From NCBI GenBank assembly GCA_035533255.1, contig DATLUE010000411.1, positions 1 through 21,404 on the forward strand: 21,404 nt of DNA. Direction: 5' to 3'. The notes under the pieces were generated by a model. It saw nothing but the letters and a program-made list of their open reading frames with translations. It made no database searches and had not been told where the DNA came from. A program made the translations under genes and the position numbers. Shown piece by piece: positions 1 through 6,606 of the stretch. Within the stretch, counting starts at the first letter, position 1. Each line of letters opens with the position of its first letter. Source of the DNA: CAIKMD01 sp035533255 (lineage in GTDB: Bacteria; Pseudomonadota; Alphaproteobacteria; ATCC43930; CGMCC-115725).

Positions 1-1939
1 CCGCGGCGAGATCGCCTGTCGCGTCATCGCAACGGCAAAACGCATGGGGATCAAGACCGTCGCGGTCTATAGCGACGCCGATGCCGAGGCGCTGCATGTG
101 CGCCGGGCCGACGAAGCGGTGCGGATCGGTCCGCCGAAGGCGTCCGAGAGCTATCTCGACATCGCGCGCATCCTCGCGGCCTGCCAGGAGAGCGGCGTCG
201 AAGCCGTGCATCCGGGCTATGGGTTCCTGTCGGAGAATGCCAGTTTCGCGACCGCGCTCGAAGCCGCTGGCATCGTCTTCATCGGCCCGCCGCCGGCCGC
301 GATCGCGGCGATGGGCGACAAGATCGCGGCAAAAAAGATCGCGCAAGAAGCGGGCGTCGCGACCGTTCCGGGCGATCTCGATACGGTCGCCGATGCCGAG
401 GCCGCGATTTCGGTCGCGCGCGGCATCGGCTATCCGGTGATGATCAAGGCGGCGGCCGGCGGCGGCGGCAAGGGCATGCGGATCGCGGCAAGCGATGCCG
501 AACTGCGCGCGGGCTTCCGCCTTGCCACCGGCGAGGCACGCTCGGCCTTTGGCGATGCGCGGGTATTCGTCGAGAAATATATCGCCTCGCCGCGACACAT
601 CGAAATCCAGATCGTCGCCGATGCGCACGGCAACGCGATCCAGCTCGGCGAGCGCGAATGCTCGGTCCAGCGCCGCCATCAGAAGGTGATCGAGGAAGCG
701 CCGAGCCCCTTCCTCGACGACAAGACCCGCGCCGCGATGGGCGCCCAGGCCGTCGCCCTCGCCAAGGCAGCCGGCTACCGCTCGGCGGGGACCGTCGAGT
801 TCATCGTCGATCGCAAGCACAAATTCTATTTCCTCGAGATGAACACGCGGCTGCAGGTCGAGCATCCGGTGACCGAGATCGTCACCGGCTTCGATATCGT
901 CGAGTTGATGATCCGCATCGCGGCCGGCGAGAATCTGGGCATCGCGCAAAAAGATGTGAAGCTCTCGGGCTCGGCGATCGAGGCGCGTATCTATGCCGAA
1001 GACCCACGGCGAAATTTCCTGCCCTCGGTCGGGCGCATCACGCGCTATCTGCCGCCGACAGGCGACGGCATCCGCATCGACAGCGGCGTCGAGGAAGGCG
1101 CCGAAATCTCGATCTTCTACGACCCGATGATCGCCAAGCTGATCGCCAGCGGCGCAACCCGCGACGAGGCAATCGCGCGGCTTGCGGAAGCGCTCGACAG
1201 CTTCGTCATTCGCGGCCTCTCGCACAACATCGGCTTGCTGGCGGCGGCGATCGCCCGGCCGCGATTCCGCGCCGGCGATCTTTCGACCGATTTCCTCGCC
1301 AACGAATTTCCCGACGGCTTCAAGAGCGAAGCGCTGCCGCCCGAGTTGGCGGCTCAGGCGGTCGCGGTCGCGGGTGCCGCCCAGCGCATCGCCGCCGAGC
1401 GCGATGCCGCGAGCGCCGGCGCCGCGATTCCCGAGCGCTGGGTGATCGTGCAAGACGATTCGCGCTATCCCGCGCGATTGACCCGGCGCAACGAAACCAT
1501 CGCCGTAGCCGGCTATACCGCGAGCCAGGAGGTAACGACATCGTGGCAGCCGGGCGACGCGCTGTTCCGCGGCATGGTCGATGGCCGGCCGGCGATCTTC
1601 CAGATCGAGCGCGACGGCATCGGCTGGCGCCTGCAGCGCGGCGGCGCGGTGCTCGACCTGAAAGTTCTCTCGCCGCAAGCGGCCGAGGCGCTGGCGCGCA
1701 TGCCGGCGAAGAAGGTGCCCGACCTGTCGCGACACCTGCTTTCGCCGATGCCCGGGTTGCTGATCTCGCTGGCCGTGGCGGAGGGCCAGGAGGTGAAGGC
1801 GGGCGAGGAATTGGCGGTGATCGAGGCGATGAAGATGGAAAATGTACTGCGCGCCGAACGCGACGGCACGATCAAGACCTTGTCCGCGCGGCCTGGCGAC
1901 AGCCTCGCCGTCGACCAAATTATCCTGGAATTCGCATGA
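1..1939 (+). CDS. pccA: Propionyl-CoA carboxylase alpha subunit (biotin carboxylase plus biotin carrier), 5' end cut by window
   Basis: Catalyses ATP- and bicarbonate-dependent carboxylation of its own biotin, which the beta subunit (not in this window) then uses to make methylmalonyl-CoA from propionyl-CoA in the cytoplasm. The reading frame is open from base 2; the first visible residues, RGEIACRV, are the conserved start of biotin carboxylases, so about ten codons lie off the left edge and the ATG at 44 is internal. The fragment shows the ATP-grasp glycine loop GGGGKG (about 458-475), the active-site stretch FLEMNTRLQVEHPVTE (about 829-877), and a C-terminal biotinyl domain with AMKM, whose lysine at 1832-1834 is the biotinylation site. 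The sequence MGDKIAAKK and the region before the biotinyl domain look like propionyl-CoA rather than methylcrotonyl-CoA carboxylase. Its stop overlaps the next start (ATGA). Family certain; substrate inferred. Confidence 0.93.
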   Translation, partial: RGEIACRVIATAKRMGIKTVAVYSDADAEALHVRRADEAVRIGPPKASESYLDIARILAACQESGVEAVHPGYGFLSENASFATALEAAGIVFIGPPPAAIAAMGDKIAAKKIAQEAGVATVPGDLDTVADAEAAISVARGIGYPVMIKAAAGGGGKGMRIAASDAELRAGFRLATGEARSAFGDARVFVEKYIASPRHIEIQIVADAHGNAIQLGERECSVQRRHQKVIEEAPSPFLDDKTRAAMGAQAVALAKAAGYRSAGTVEFIVDRKHKFYFLEMNTRLQVEHPVTEIVTGFDIVELMIRIAAGENLGIAQKDVKLSGSAIEARIYAEDPRRNFLPSVGRITRYLPPTGDGIRIDSGVEEGAEISIFYDPMIAKLIASGATRDEAIARLAEALDSFVIRGLSHNIGLLAAAIARPRFRAGDLSTDFLANEFPDGFKSEALPPELAAQAVAVAGAAQRIAAERDAASAGAAIPERWVIVQDDSRYPARLTRRNETIAVAGYTASQEVTTSWQPGDALFRGMVDGRPAIFQIERDGIGWRLQRGGAVLDLKVLSPQAAEALARMPAKKVPDLSRHLLSPMPGLLISLAVAEGQEVKAGEELAVIEAMKMENVLRAERDGTIKTLSARPGDSLAVDQIILEFA

Positions 1940-2214
1940 TCGCGGCCGTGCAGCTCGAGATCTTCGGCCGGGTTCAAGGCGTCGGATTTCGCGCCTTCGT
2001 CAGGCATTGCGCGCGGGCCCGGGGCTTGCGCGGCTGGGTGCGCAACCGCAGCGACGGCAGCGTCGAGGCGTTGTTGATCGGCGAGGAAGATGCGGTCGCA
2101 GCCGTGACCGAGCAATGCCGGCGCGGCCCGTCGCAAGCGCGGGTCGATCGCCTCGAAAGCCTGCCGGCGCAGGATGACGGCACACCCGATTTCACCGAGC
2201 GCGCGACGGTCTGA
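1936..2214 (+). CDS. acyP: Acylphosphatase
   Basis: A small cytoplasmic enzyme of 92 residues, the normal family size, that hydrolyses acyl phosphates such as acetyl or carbamoyl phosphate. The signature GRVQGVGFR near the N-terminus ends in the phosphate-binding arginine (residue 19), and GWVRN carries the catalytic asparagine (residue 37); the glycine-rich GSVEALLIG strand follows as expected. The ATG overlaps the pccA stop by 4 nt (ATGA), so the two are probably translationally coupled. The same frame stays open far upstream inside pccA, but no acylphosphatase-like or other recognisable sequence is read there, so the start is taken at 1936. Why it sits with a biotin carboxylase is unknown; hydrolysing acyl phosphate by-products would be one guess. 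Confidence 0.93.
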   Translation: MIAAVQLEIFGRVQGVGFRAFVRHCARARGLRGWVRNRSDGSVEALLIGEEDAVAAVTEQCRRGPSQARVDRLESLPAQDDGTPDFTERATV

Positions 2215-2218
2215 CGCG

Positions 2219-3496
2219 ATGGGATCGCAGCTTCGTCTTTTGGCCAGCCGGCGCCTTTCGGCCCTCTTCATCGCGCAGTTCCTCGGCGCGCTCAACGACA
2301 ACCTCTTGAAGAACGCGCTGGTCATCCAGGTGGCTTACGGGCGTTCGGGCAGCGCGAGCGACATCGAGGTGATCGTCACGGTCGCGACGGCGCTGTTCAT
2401 CCTGCCCTATTTCCTGTTCTCGGCGACTGCGGGCGAGCTCGCCGACAAATTTGCGAAGATGCGGCTCATTAAAGCGCTGAAGCTCTGGGAGATCGGGGTG
2501 ATGACCCTCGCTGCGGCGAGTTTTCTCTTTGGCGGCGGCATCGGCATCGGGCTGACGATCCTGTTCCTGCTCGGTATTCAGGCCGCGTTCTTCGGCCCGG
2601 TGAAATACGGCATCCTGCCCGAGCTGCTGGGGCCGGACGAATTGCTGAGCGGCAATGCCGTGATCGAGGCCGGGACGTTCCTCGCGATTCTCATCGGCAC
2701 GATTGCCGGGGGCTTGCTGATCCTCCTGGCCGACGGGCCGGCGATCGTCTCGGCGACGCTGCTGATCGGCGCGGTCGGCGGCTGGATCGCCAGCCTGTTC
2801 ATTCCGCACACCGAAGGCCGCGCCGCCGGTTTGCGCCTCAACCCCAACATCGTGGCGGAGACCTGGAAGGTCCTGCGCTACGCCAATGCGAGCCGCGCGA
2901 TGCGCTGGACCATCCTCGGCAATTCCTGGTTCTGGTTCGTCGGCGTCGCGCTGGTCTCGCAATTCCCCAATTACGCCAAGGACGTGATCGGTGCCGACAA
3001 CCAGGTCGTGACTTTGTTCCTGACGCTCAACTCGCTGGGCATCGGCGCAGGCTCGCTGCTGGCGGGGCGGCTGCTGCACGGCCGCATCTCGGCGAGGCTG
3101 GTGCCATTCGCGGCATTGGCGATGGCGGTGTTCAGCGGCGATCTCTGGCTCTCCGACGGCCGGCATATCGGTACCGGGCTGATGAACGCCGCGGCGTTCC
3201 TCGGCGTCGCGCAGAACGCACGCGTGGCGTTCGATCTCGTCGCCATTGCGGTCGCAGCCGGCGTCTTCGTGGTGCCGCTTTACGCCCTGATGCAGGCAAA
3301 GAGCGCAACCGAGCATCGCTCGCGCGTGGTCGCCGCCAACAATGTCTGGAACGCGCTCTTCATGGTGGCGGCGGGTTTGGGCAGCGCCGTCATGTTGAAG
3401 CTGGGCGCCGGCGTCACCGATATTTTCCTGACGGTCGCAATCGCCAATCTGGCGGTCGCCGCCGGGAGCTGGCGCTTGCGCGCCAAGCCCCGGTAG
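2219..3496 (+). CDS. lplT: MFS transporter of the LplT/Aas type, probable lysophospholipid transporter
   Basis: A 425-residue inner-membrane major facilitator with about twelve hydrophobic segments. The motif FLGALNDNLLKN in helix 1 (residues 21-32) and FFGPVKYGILPEL in the middle of the N-terminal half (about residues 122-134) are typical of LplT and of the transporter half of Aas-like proteins, which flip lysophospholipids into the inner leaflet for re-acylation. No acyltransferase or acyl-ACP synthetase domain is fused and none follows before the convergent rplQ, so the partner enzyme, if any, is encoded elsewhere. The ATG at 2219 is preferred because it falls 4 nt after the acyP stop and just before the first helix; an upstream ATG at 2174 would add 15 polar residues inside acyP. 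There is no strong ribosome-binding site, so coupling to acyP is likely. The last codons contain a hairpin that may serve the opposite operon. Substrate is inferred from motifs. Confidence 0.8.
   Translation: MGSQLRLLASRRLSALFIAQFLGALNDNLLKNALVIQVAYGRSGSASDIEVIVTVATALFILPYFLFSATAGELADKFAKMRLIKALKLWEIGVMTLAAASFLFGGGIGIGLTILFLLGIQAAFFGPVKYGILPELLGPDELLSGNAVIEAGTFLAILIGTIAGGLLILLADGPAIVSATLLIGAVGGWIASLFIPHTEGRAAGLRLNPNIVAETWKVLRYANASRAMRWTILGNSWFWFVGVALVSQFPNYAKDVIGADNQVVTLFLTLNSLGIGAGSLLAGRLLHGRISARLVPFAALAMAVFSGDLWLSDGRHIGTGLMNAAAFLGVAQNARVAFDLVAIAVAAGVFVVPLYALMQAKSATEHRSRVVAANNVWNALFMVAAGLGSAVMLKLGAGVTDIFLTVAIANLAVAAGSWRLRAKPR
3462..3493 (-). terminator. Candidate 3'-end hairpin of the ribosomal supercluster, GNRA tetraloop, no U-tract
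   Basis: In the minus-strand transcript, 14 nt past the rplQ stop, arms of 14 nt fold around a GCAA loop closed by a C-G pair. By my count the stem has 11 Watson-Crick pairs, two G-U wobbles and one C-C mismatch. On the plus strand the wobbles become A-C mismatches, so the fold favours the rplQ-side RNA. No U-run follows, so a Rho-dependent end or a 3'-stabilising hairpin is more likely than a classical intrinsic terminator. It lies within the last codons of the convergent lplT. Confidence 0.5.
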
Positions 3497-3502
3497 AGAG
3501 CA

Positions 3503-3518
3503 CCGCGTCAGGACGCGG
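3503..3518. repeat. Short perfect palindrome across the convergent gene ends
   Basis: CCGCGTC and GACGCGG form a perfect 7-nt inverted repeat around a 2-nt centre (as RNA, 6 pairs with a 4-nt loop). It begins in the 11-nt lplT-rplQ gap and covers the rplQ stop codon and the end of its coding sequence. It could be read from either direction as a 3' hairpin. No T-run flanks it on either strand, so a terminator role is unproven. Confidence 0.35.
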
Positions 3519-3939
3519 CGGCTTCCTCGGTCTCGTCCTCGGCGGTCTGGACTGGGCCGGAATCCAGCCCCTTGGCCGCGGGATCGCGATCGACCAGCTC
3601 GATCACCGCCATTGCCGCGGCATCGCCGTGGCGAAAGCCGGCCTTGAAGATGCGGCAATAGCCGCCGCCGCGCTTGCCGTAGCGCTCGGCGAGGGTCGTC
3701 AGCACCTTGTCGGCGATCTTCTCGTCCTGGAGCGTCGCGATGAGGCGCCGGCGCGAGGAAAGGCCGCCCTGCTTGCCCATGGTGATGAGACGCTCGACCA
3801 CCGGGCGTAGATCCTTGGCCTTGGGCAGGGTCGTGGTGATCTGCTCATGCTTCAAGAGCGCATGGCAGAGATTGTCGAACATCGCTTTGCGATGCGCCGA
3901 TTTACGGCTGAAGCTGCGGCCTCGGAGACGGTGACGCAT
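3508..3939 (-). CDS. rplQ: 50S ribosomal protein L17
   Basis: L17 binds 23S rRNA near the exit-tunnel side of the large subunit. The 143 residues begin with the family hallmark, a basic N-terminus followed by HRKAMFDNLCHALLKHEQITTT in shape, then the RPVVERLIT helix and a YGKRGGGYCRIFKAGFRHGD core. After about residue 118 the protein ends in an acidic, probably disordered tail (DETEEAAAS), longer than in the E. coli protein. It is the last gene of the cluster, starting 18 nt after the rpoA stop with only a weak ribosome-binding site, and its stop codon is 11 nt from that of the convergent transporter. Confidence 0.97.
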   Translation of the reverse strand: MRHRLRGRSFSRKSAHRKAMFDNLCHALLKHEQITTTLPKAKDLRPVVERLITMGKQGGLSSRRRLIATLQDEKIADKVLTTLAERYGKRGGGYCRIFKAGFRHGDAAAMAVIELVDRDPAAKGLDSGPVQTAEDETEEAAAS

Positions 3940-3957
3940 GATCTCTGCTCAATCGGC

Positions 3958-4980
3958 TCAATAGGGTTCCTCGAGGCGCTTCACCAGCTCCTCGATATTC
4001 TCGGGCGGCCAGTTCGGGATCTCCATGCCGAGATAGAGCCCCATCTGCGCCAGTACTTCCTTGATCTCGTTCAGCGATTTGCGGCCGAAATTCGGCGTCC
4101 GCAGCATCTCGGATTCGGTCTTCTGCACCAGGTCGCCGATATAGACGATGTTGTCGTTCTTCAAGCAATTGGCCGAGCGCACCGAGAGCTCGAGCTCGTC
4201 GACCTTGCGCAAGAGGTTCTTGTTGAACGGCAGCTCGGACGGACGCTCTTCCTCGGTCGCCGCGCGCGGCTCCTCGAAGTTGATGAAGAGCTGGAGCTGG
4301 TCCTGCAGGATGCGCGCGGCCAGCGCGACCGCGTCCTCGGGTGTCACGGCGCCATTGGTCTCGATGCTCATCGACAGCTTGTCGAAGTCGGTGCGCTGGC
4401 CCTGGCGGGTGTTGTCGATCTTGTAGCTGCATTGGCGCACCGGGCTGAACAGCGCATCGACCGGGATGAGGCCGATCGGCGCGTCCTCGGGCCGGTTGTC
4501 GGTCGCCGGGCGATAGCCCTTGCCGGTCTCGACGGTGAATTCCATCGACACCTTGGCGCCTTTGTCGAGGGTACAGATGAGATGATCGGGATTGAGCACC
4601 TCGATATCGTGCGGCAGCTCGATCATGCCGGCGCGCACCTCGCCCGGGCCATTGGCGCGAAGCCGCATGCGCTTCGGGCCGTCGCCGTGAAGGCGCAGCG
4701 CGATGCCTTTGACGTTCAGGACGATGTCGGTGATGTCCTCGAGCACGCCGGGCAGCGACGAGAATTCGTGCAACACGCCCTCGATCTGCACCGAGGTGAT
4801 CGCCGCGCCCTGGAGCGAGGAGAGCAGCACGCGACGCAGCGCGTTGCCGAGCGTCAAGCCGAAGCCGCGCTCCAACGGGCCCGCGATCACGGTCGCGAAC
4901 CGCGCCGGGTCGTCGCCCGGCTGCACCTCGAGCTGGTTCGGCTTCGTCAATTCCTGCCAATTTTTCTGGATTTGCGTCAC
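3958..4980 (-). CDS. rpoA: DNA-directed RNA polymerase alpha subunit
   Basis: Alpha dimerises to nucleate RNA polymerase assembly, and its C-terminal domain contacts UP elements and activators. The 340 residues carry the N-terminal domain with LTLGNALRRVLLSS (about residues 41-54) and ITDIVLNVKG, then a linker (about 235-250) and a C-terminal helix-hairpin-helix domain with ELSVRSANCLKNDNI and TPNFGRKSLNEIKEVL. The start codon is GTG at 4980, preceded by GAGGG about seven bases upstream; the nearby ATG at 4996 is out of frame and stops after five codons. The gene is separated from rpsK by 80 nt, unusually long for this cluster, with an inverted repeat in the gap. Confidence 0.98.
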   Translation of the reverse strand: MTQIQKNWQELTKPNQLEVQPGDDPARFATVIAGPLERGFGLTLGNALRRVLLSSLQGAAITSVQIEGVLHEFSSLPGVLEDITDIVLNVKGIALRLHGDGPKRMRLRANGPGEVRAGMIELPHDIEVLNPDHLICTLDKGAKVSMEFTVETGKGYRPATDNRPEDAPIGLIPVDALFSPVRQCSYKIDNTRQGQRTDFDKLSMSIETNGAVTPEDAVALAARILQDQLQLFINFEEPRAATEEERPSELPFNKNLLRKVDELELSVRSANCLKNDNIVYIGDLVQKTESEMLRTPNFGRKSLNEIKEVLAQMGLYLGMEIPNWPPENIEELVKRLEEPY

Positions 4981-5009
4981 GAGCGGACCCTCATGCGTTT
5001 AAGTCATCG

Positions 5010-5039
5010 GCGTGCGCGACCTGACTGGCCGCGGCACGC
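5010..5039 (-). repeat. Inverted repeat in the rpsK-rpoA spacer
   Basis: In the minus-strand RNA, GCGTGC-C-GCG pairs with CGCGCACGC, nine pairs with one bulged base, around an 11-nt loop. It sits between the rpsK stop and the GTG start of rpoA, after an AU-rich patch at about 5042-5053. It could modulate rpoA translation, be an RNA processing site, or be chance in GC-rich DNA. Confidence 0.35.
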
Positions 5040-5060
5040 GCCAAATTAAAAATACCGCGA

Positions 5061-5465
5061 CTAGACGCGCCGCCGCTTGGGCGGACGGCAACCGTTATGC
5101 GGAACAGAGGTCACGTCGCGGATCGACGTCACCTGAAAACCCACGGTCTGCAAGGCACGCAGTGCCGACTCGCGGCCCGAGCCCGGCCCCTTCACCTCGA
5201 TCTCGAGGGTGCGCATGCCGTGCTCCATCGCCTTCTTGCCGGCATCCTCGGCCGCCATCTGCGCGGCATAGGGTGTCGATTTGCGCGAGCCCTTGAACCC
5301 CATCGTGCCCGAGGACGACCAGGCGATGGTGTTGCCCTGCGCGTCGGTAATGGTGATCATCGTGTTGTTGAAAGTCGCGTTCACATGCGCGGTGCCCGCG
5401 GTGATATTCTTGCGCTCGCGGCGGCGAACGCGCGCGGCGGCAGCAGGCTTCGATGTCGTCGCCAT
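5061..5465 (-). CDS. rpsK: 30S ribosomal protein S11
   Basis: S11 lines the platform of the small subunit and helps form the mRNA exit-side E site with S7. The 134-residue protein has a short Ala-rich basic N-terminus, then the near-universal core with GTAHVNATFNNTMITITD, SSSGTMGFKGSRKSTPYAAQ and the C-terminal VTSVPHNGCRPPKRRRV. The ATG at 5465 lies 14 nt after rpsM; a TAAGGA sequence formed with the rpsM stop and a GGAAG closer in can act as the ribosome-binding site. S4 (rpsD), which follows S11 in the E. coli alpha operon, is absent here. Confidence 0.98.
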   Translation of the reverse strand: MATTSKPAAAARVRRRERKNITAGTAHVNATFNNTMITITDAQGNTIAWSSSGTMGFKGSRKSTPYAAQMAAEDAGKKAMEHGMRTLEIEVKGPGSGRESALRALQTVGFQVTSIRDVTSVPHNGCRPPKRRRV

Positions 5466-5479
5466 ATCTTCCGAATTCC

Positions 5480-5857
5480 TTACTTCGTCGCCGTCTTCTT
5501 GCCGGCGATCGGCCGCGCCGGACCTTTGCGGGTCCGCGCGTTGGTGTGGGTGCGCTGGCCCCGGACCGGCAGGCCCTTGCGATGGCGAAGCCCGCGATAG
5601 CAGCCGAGATCCATGAGCCGCTTGATGTTCATCGCGACGGTGCGGCGCAGATCGCCCTCGACCTGATAGTCGTGGTCGATCGCCTCGCGGATGCGGAGCA
5701 CCTCGTCGTCGGTCAACTCATGCACGCGGCGCGAATCCGGAATGCCCAGCTTCGCGCAGATCTTCTCGGCCGAGGTGCGACCGATCCCATGAATGTAGGT
5801 GAGACCGATCGGAACCCGCTTTTGATTGGGTATGTTAACGCCGGCAATGCGCGCCAC
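5480..5857 (-). CDS. rpsM: 30S ribosomal protein S13
   Basis: S13 sits in the head of the 30S subunit and forms the intersubunit B1 bridges with 23S helix 38 and L5. The 125 residues show the family start MARIAGVNIPNQKR, the TYIHGIGRTSAEKIC helix-two-turn-helix, and the basic tail GLRHRKGLPVRGQRTHTNARTRKG that contacts P-site tRNA. The start is GTG at 5857, supported by AAGGAG nine bases upstream and by alignment of the N-terminus with the family. It is the first gene of the alpha group and follows the promoter candidate at 5927-5956. Confidence 0.98.
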   Translation of the reverse strand: MARIAGVNIPNQKRVPIGLTYIHGIGRTSAEKICAKLGIPDSRRVHELTDDEVLRIREAIDHDYQVEGDLRRTVAMNIKRLMDLGCYRGLRHRKGLPVRGQRTHTNARTRKGPARPIAGKKTATK

Positions 5858-5926
5858 CTGCGCTTCTCCTTAGATCGAATTGTTGGTTTCGGACGGTGAC
5901 CAGACGCCCCGGTTGGCCGAACGCGC

Positions 5927-5956
5927 CTTATATCGGAATCTTTCCAATAAAGTCAA
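5927..5956 (-). promoter_or_regulatory. Candidate sigma70-type promoter for rpsM-rpsK-rpoA-rplQ
   Basis: On the minus strand TTGACT is followed, with 17-18 nt between, by ATATAA/TATAAG. The TTGACT hexamer contains the TGA stop codon of adk. The predicted start would give an untranslated leader of about 60-65 nt before the rpsM GTG. The AT-rich stretch between the boxes stands out against the GC-rich surroundings. Readthrough from the upstream spc genes is also expected, so this would be a secondary promoter. Called from hexamer match and position only. Confidence 0.55.
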
Positions 5957-6606
5957 CCTTTCGCCTTGTTTAGAATCGTTTCAATCTCTTGCGCGACCGC
6001 GTCGATCGCGGCCATGCCATCGACCGAGCGCAAGATACCCTTGGCCCGGTAGTAAGGCAGGATCGGCGCGGTCTGCTCGCGATAGGCCTTGAGCCGCGCC
6101 TTCACAGTCTCGGCATTGTCGTCCGGCCGACGGATGAACGCGTGTCCGCCGCAAACGTCGCAAGTGCCGTCTTGCTTCGGGCGGTGGTGGCGGTCGTGAT
6201 AGGAGGCGCCGCAGGTCTTGCAACTGAAGCGGCCGCTGACGCGGTCGACCAGCGCCGCCTCGTCGACCGCGATCTCGACCACCTGATCGAGCGCGATGCG
6301 GTTCTCGGCCAGCATGCGGTCGAGCGCCGTCGCCTGCGGCACGGTGCGCGGGAAACCGTCGAGGATGAAGCCCTTGCCGCCGATCTGACCGATCCGCTGC
6401 TCGATCAAAGCGATCATGATGTCGTCCGAGACCAGCTTGCCGGCATCCATGATCGCCTGGACCTGCTTGCCCAAAGCGCTGCCGGCTTCGCGCTCGGCGC
6501 GCAGCATGTCGCCGGTGGAAAGCTGAACCATGCCGTAGCGCTCTTCGAGTCGCTTGGCCTGAGTTCCCTTCCCCGCCCCCGGAGGGCCGAGCAGAAGGAT
6601 GTTCAA
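5953..6606 (-). CDS. adk: Adenylate kinase, zinc-LID type
   Basis: Interconverts ATP + AMP and 2 ADP in the cytoplasm. The 217-residue long-form enzyme has the P-loop GPPGAGKGTQ (residues 7-16), the AMP-site helix STGDMLR (30-36), LDGFPRT (82-88), and a LID domain from about 122 to 160 with C129-x2-C132 and C149-x2-C152, the four-cysteine set that binds structural zinc. The start is TTG at 6606, the only start giving the canonical N-terminus MNILLLGPPG; it overlaps the secY stop as TTGA. Its own stop codon lies inside the -35 box of the promoter candidate for rpsM. Placement between secY and rpsM is common in bacteria. Confidence 0.97.
   Translation of the reverse strand: MNILLLGPPGAGKGTQAKRLEERYGMVQLSTGDMLRAEREAGSALGKQVQAIMDAGKLVSDDIMIALIEQRIGQIGGKGFILDGFPRTVPQATALDRMLAENRIALDQVVEIAVDEAALVDRVSGRFSCKTCGASYHDRHHRPKQDGTCDVCGGHAFIRRPDDNAETVKARLKAYREQTAPILPYYRAKGILRSVDGMAAIDAVAQEIETILNKAKG

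Noticed and set aside
44..46. ATG at 44 as the pccA start
   Set aside because: The frame is open to the window edge and the upstream residues RGEIACRV are the conserved start of the biotin carboxylase domain.
658..2214. A 518-codon frame ending as acylphosphatase, suggesting a fusion
   Set aside because: Only the last 92 codons resemble a protein family; the rest is an off-frame reading of pccA. The ATGA overlap gives a clean start at 1936.
2192..3658. A 488-codon minus-strand frame opposite lplT and into rplQ
   Set aside because: Arg/Gln/Asp/Gly-rich shadow of lplT with no domain; lplT has clear MFS motifs and hydrophobic helices.
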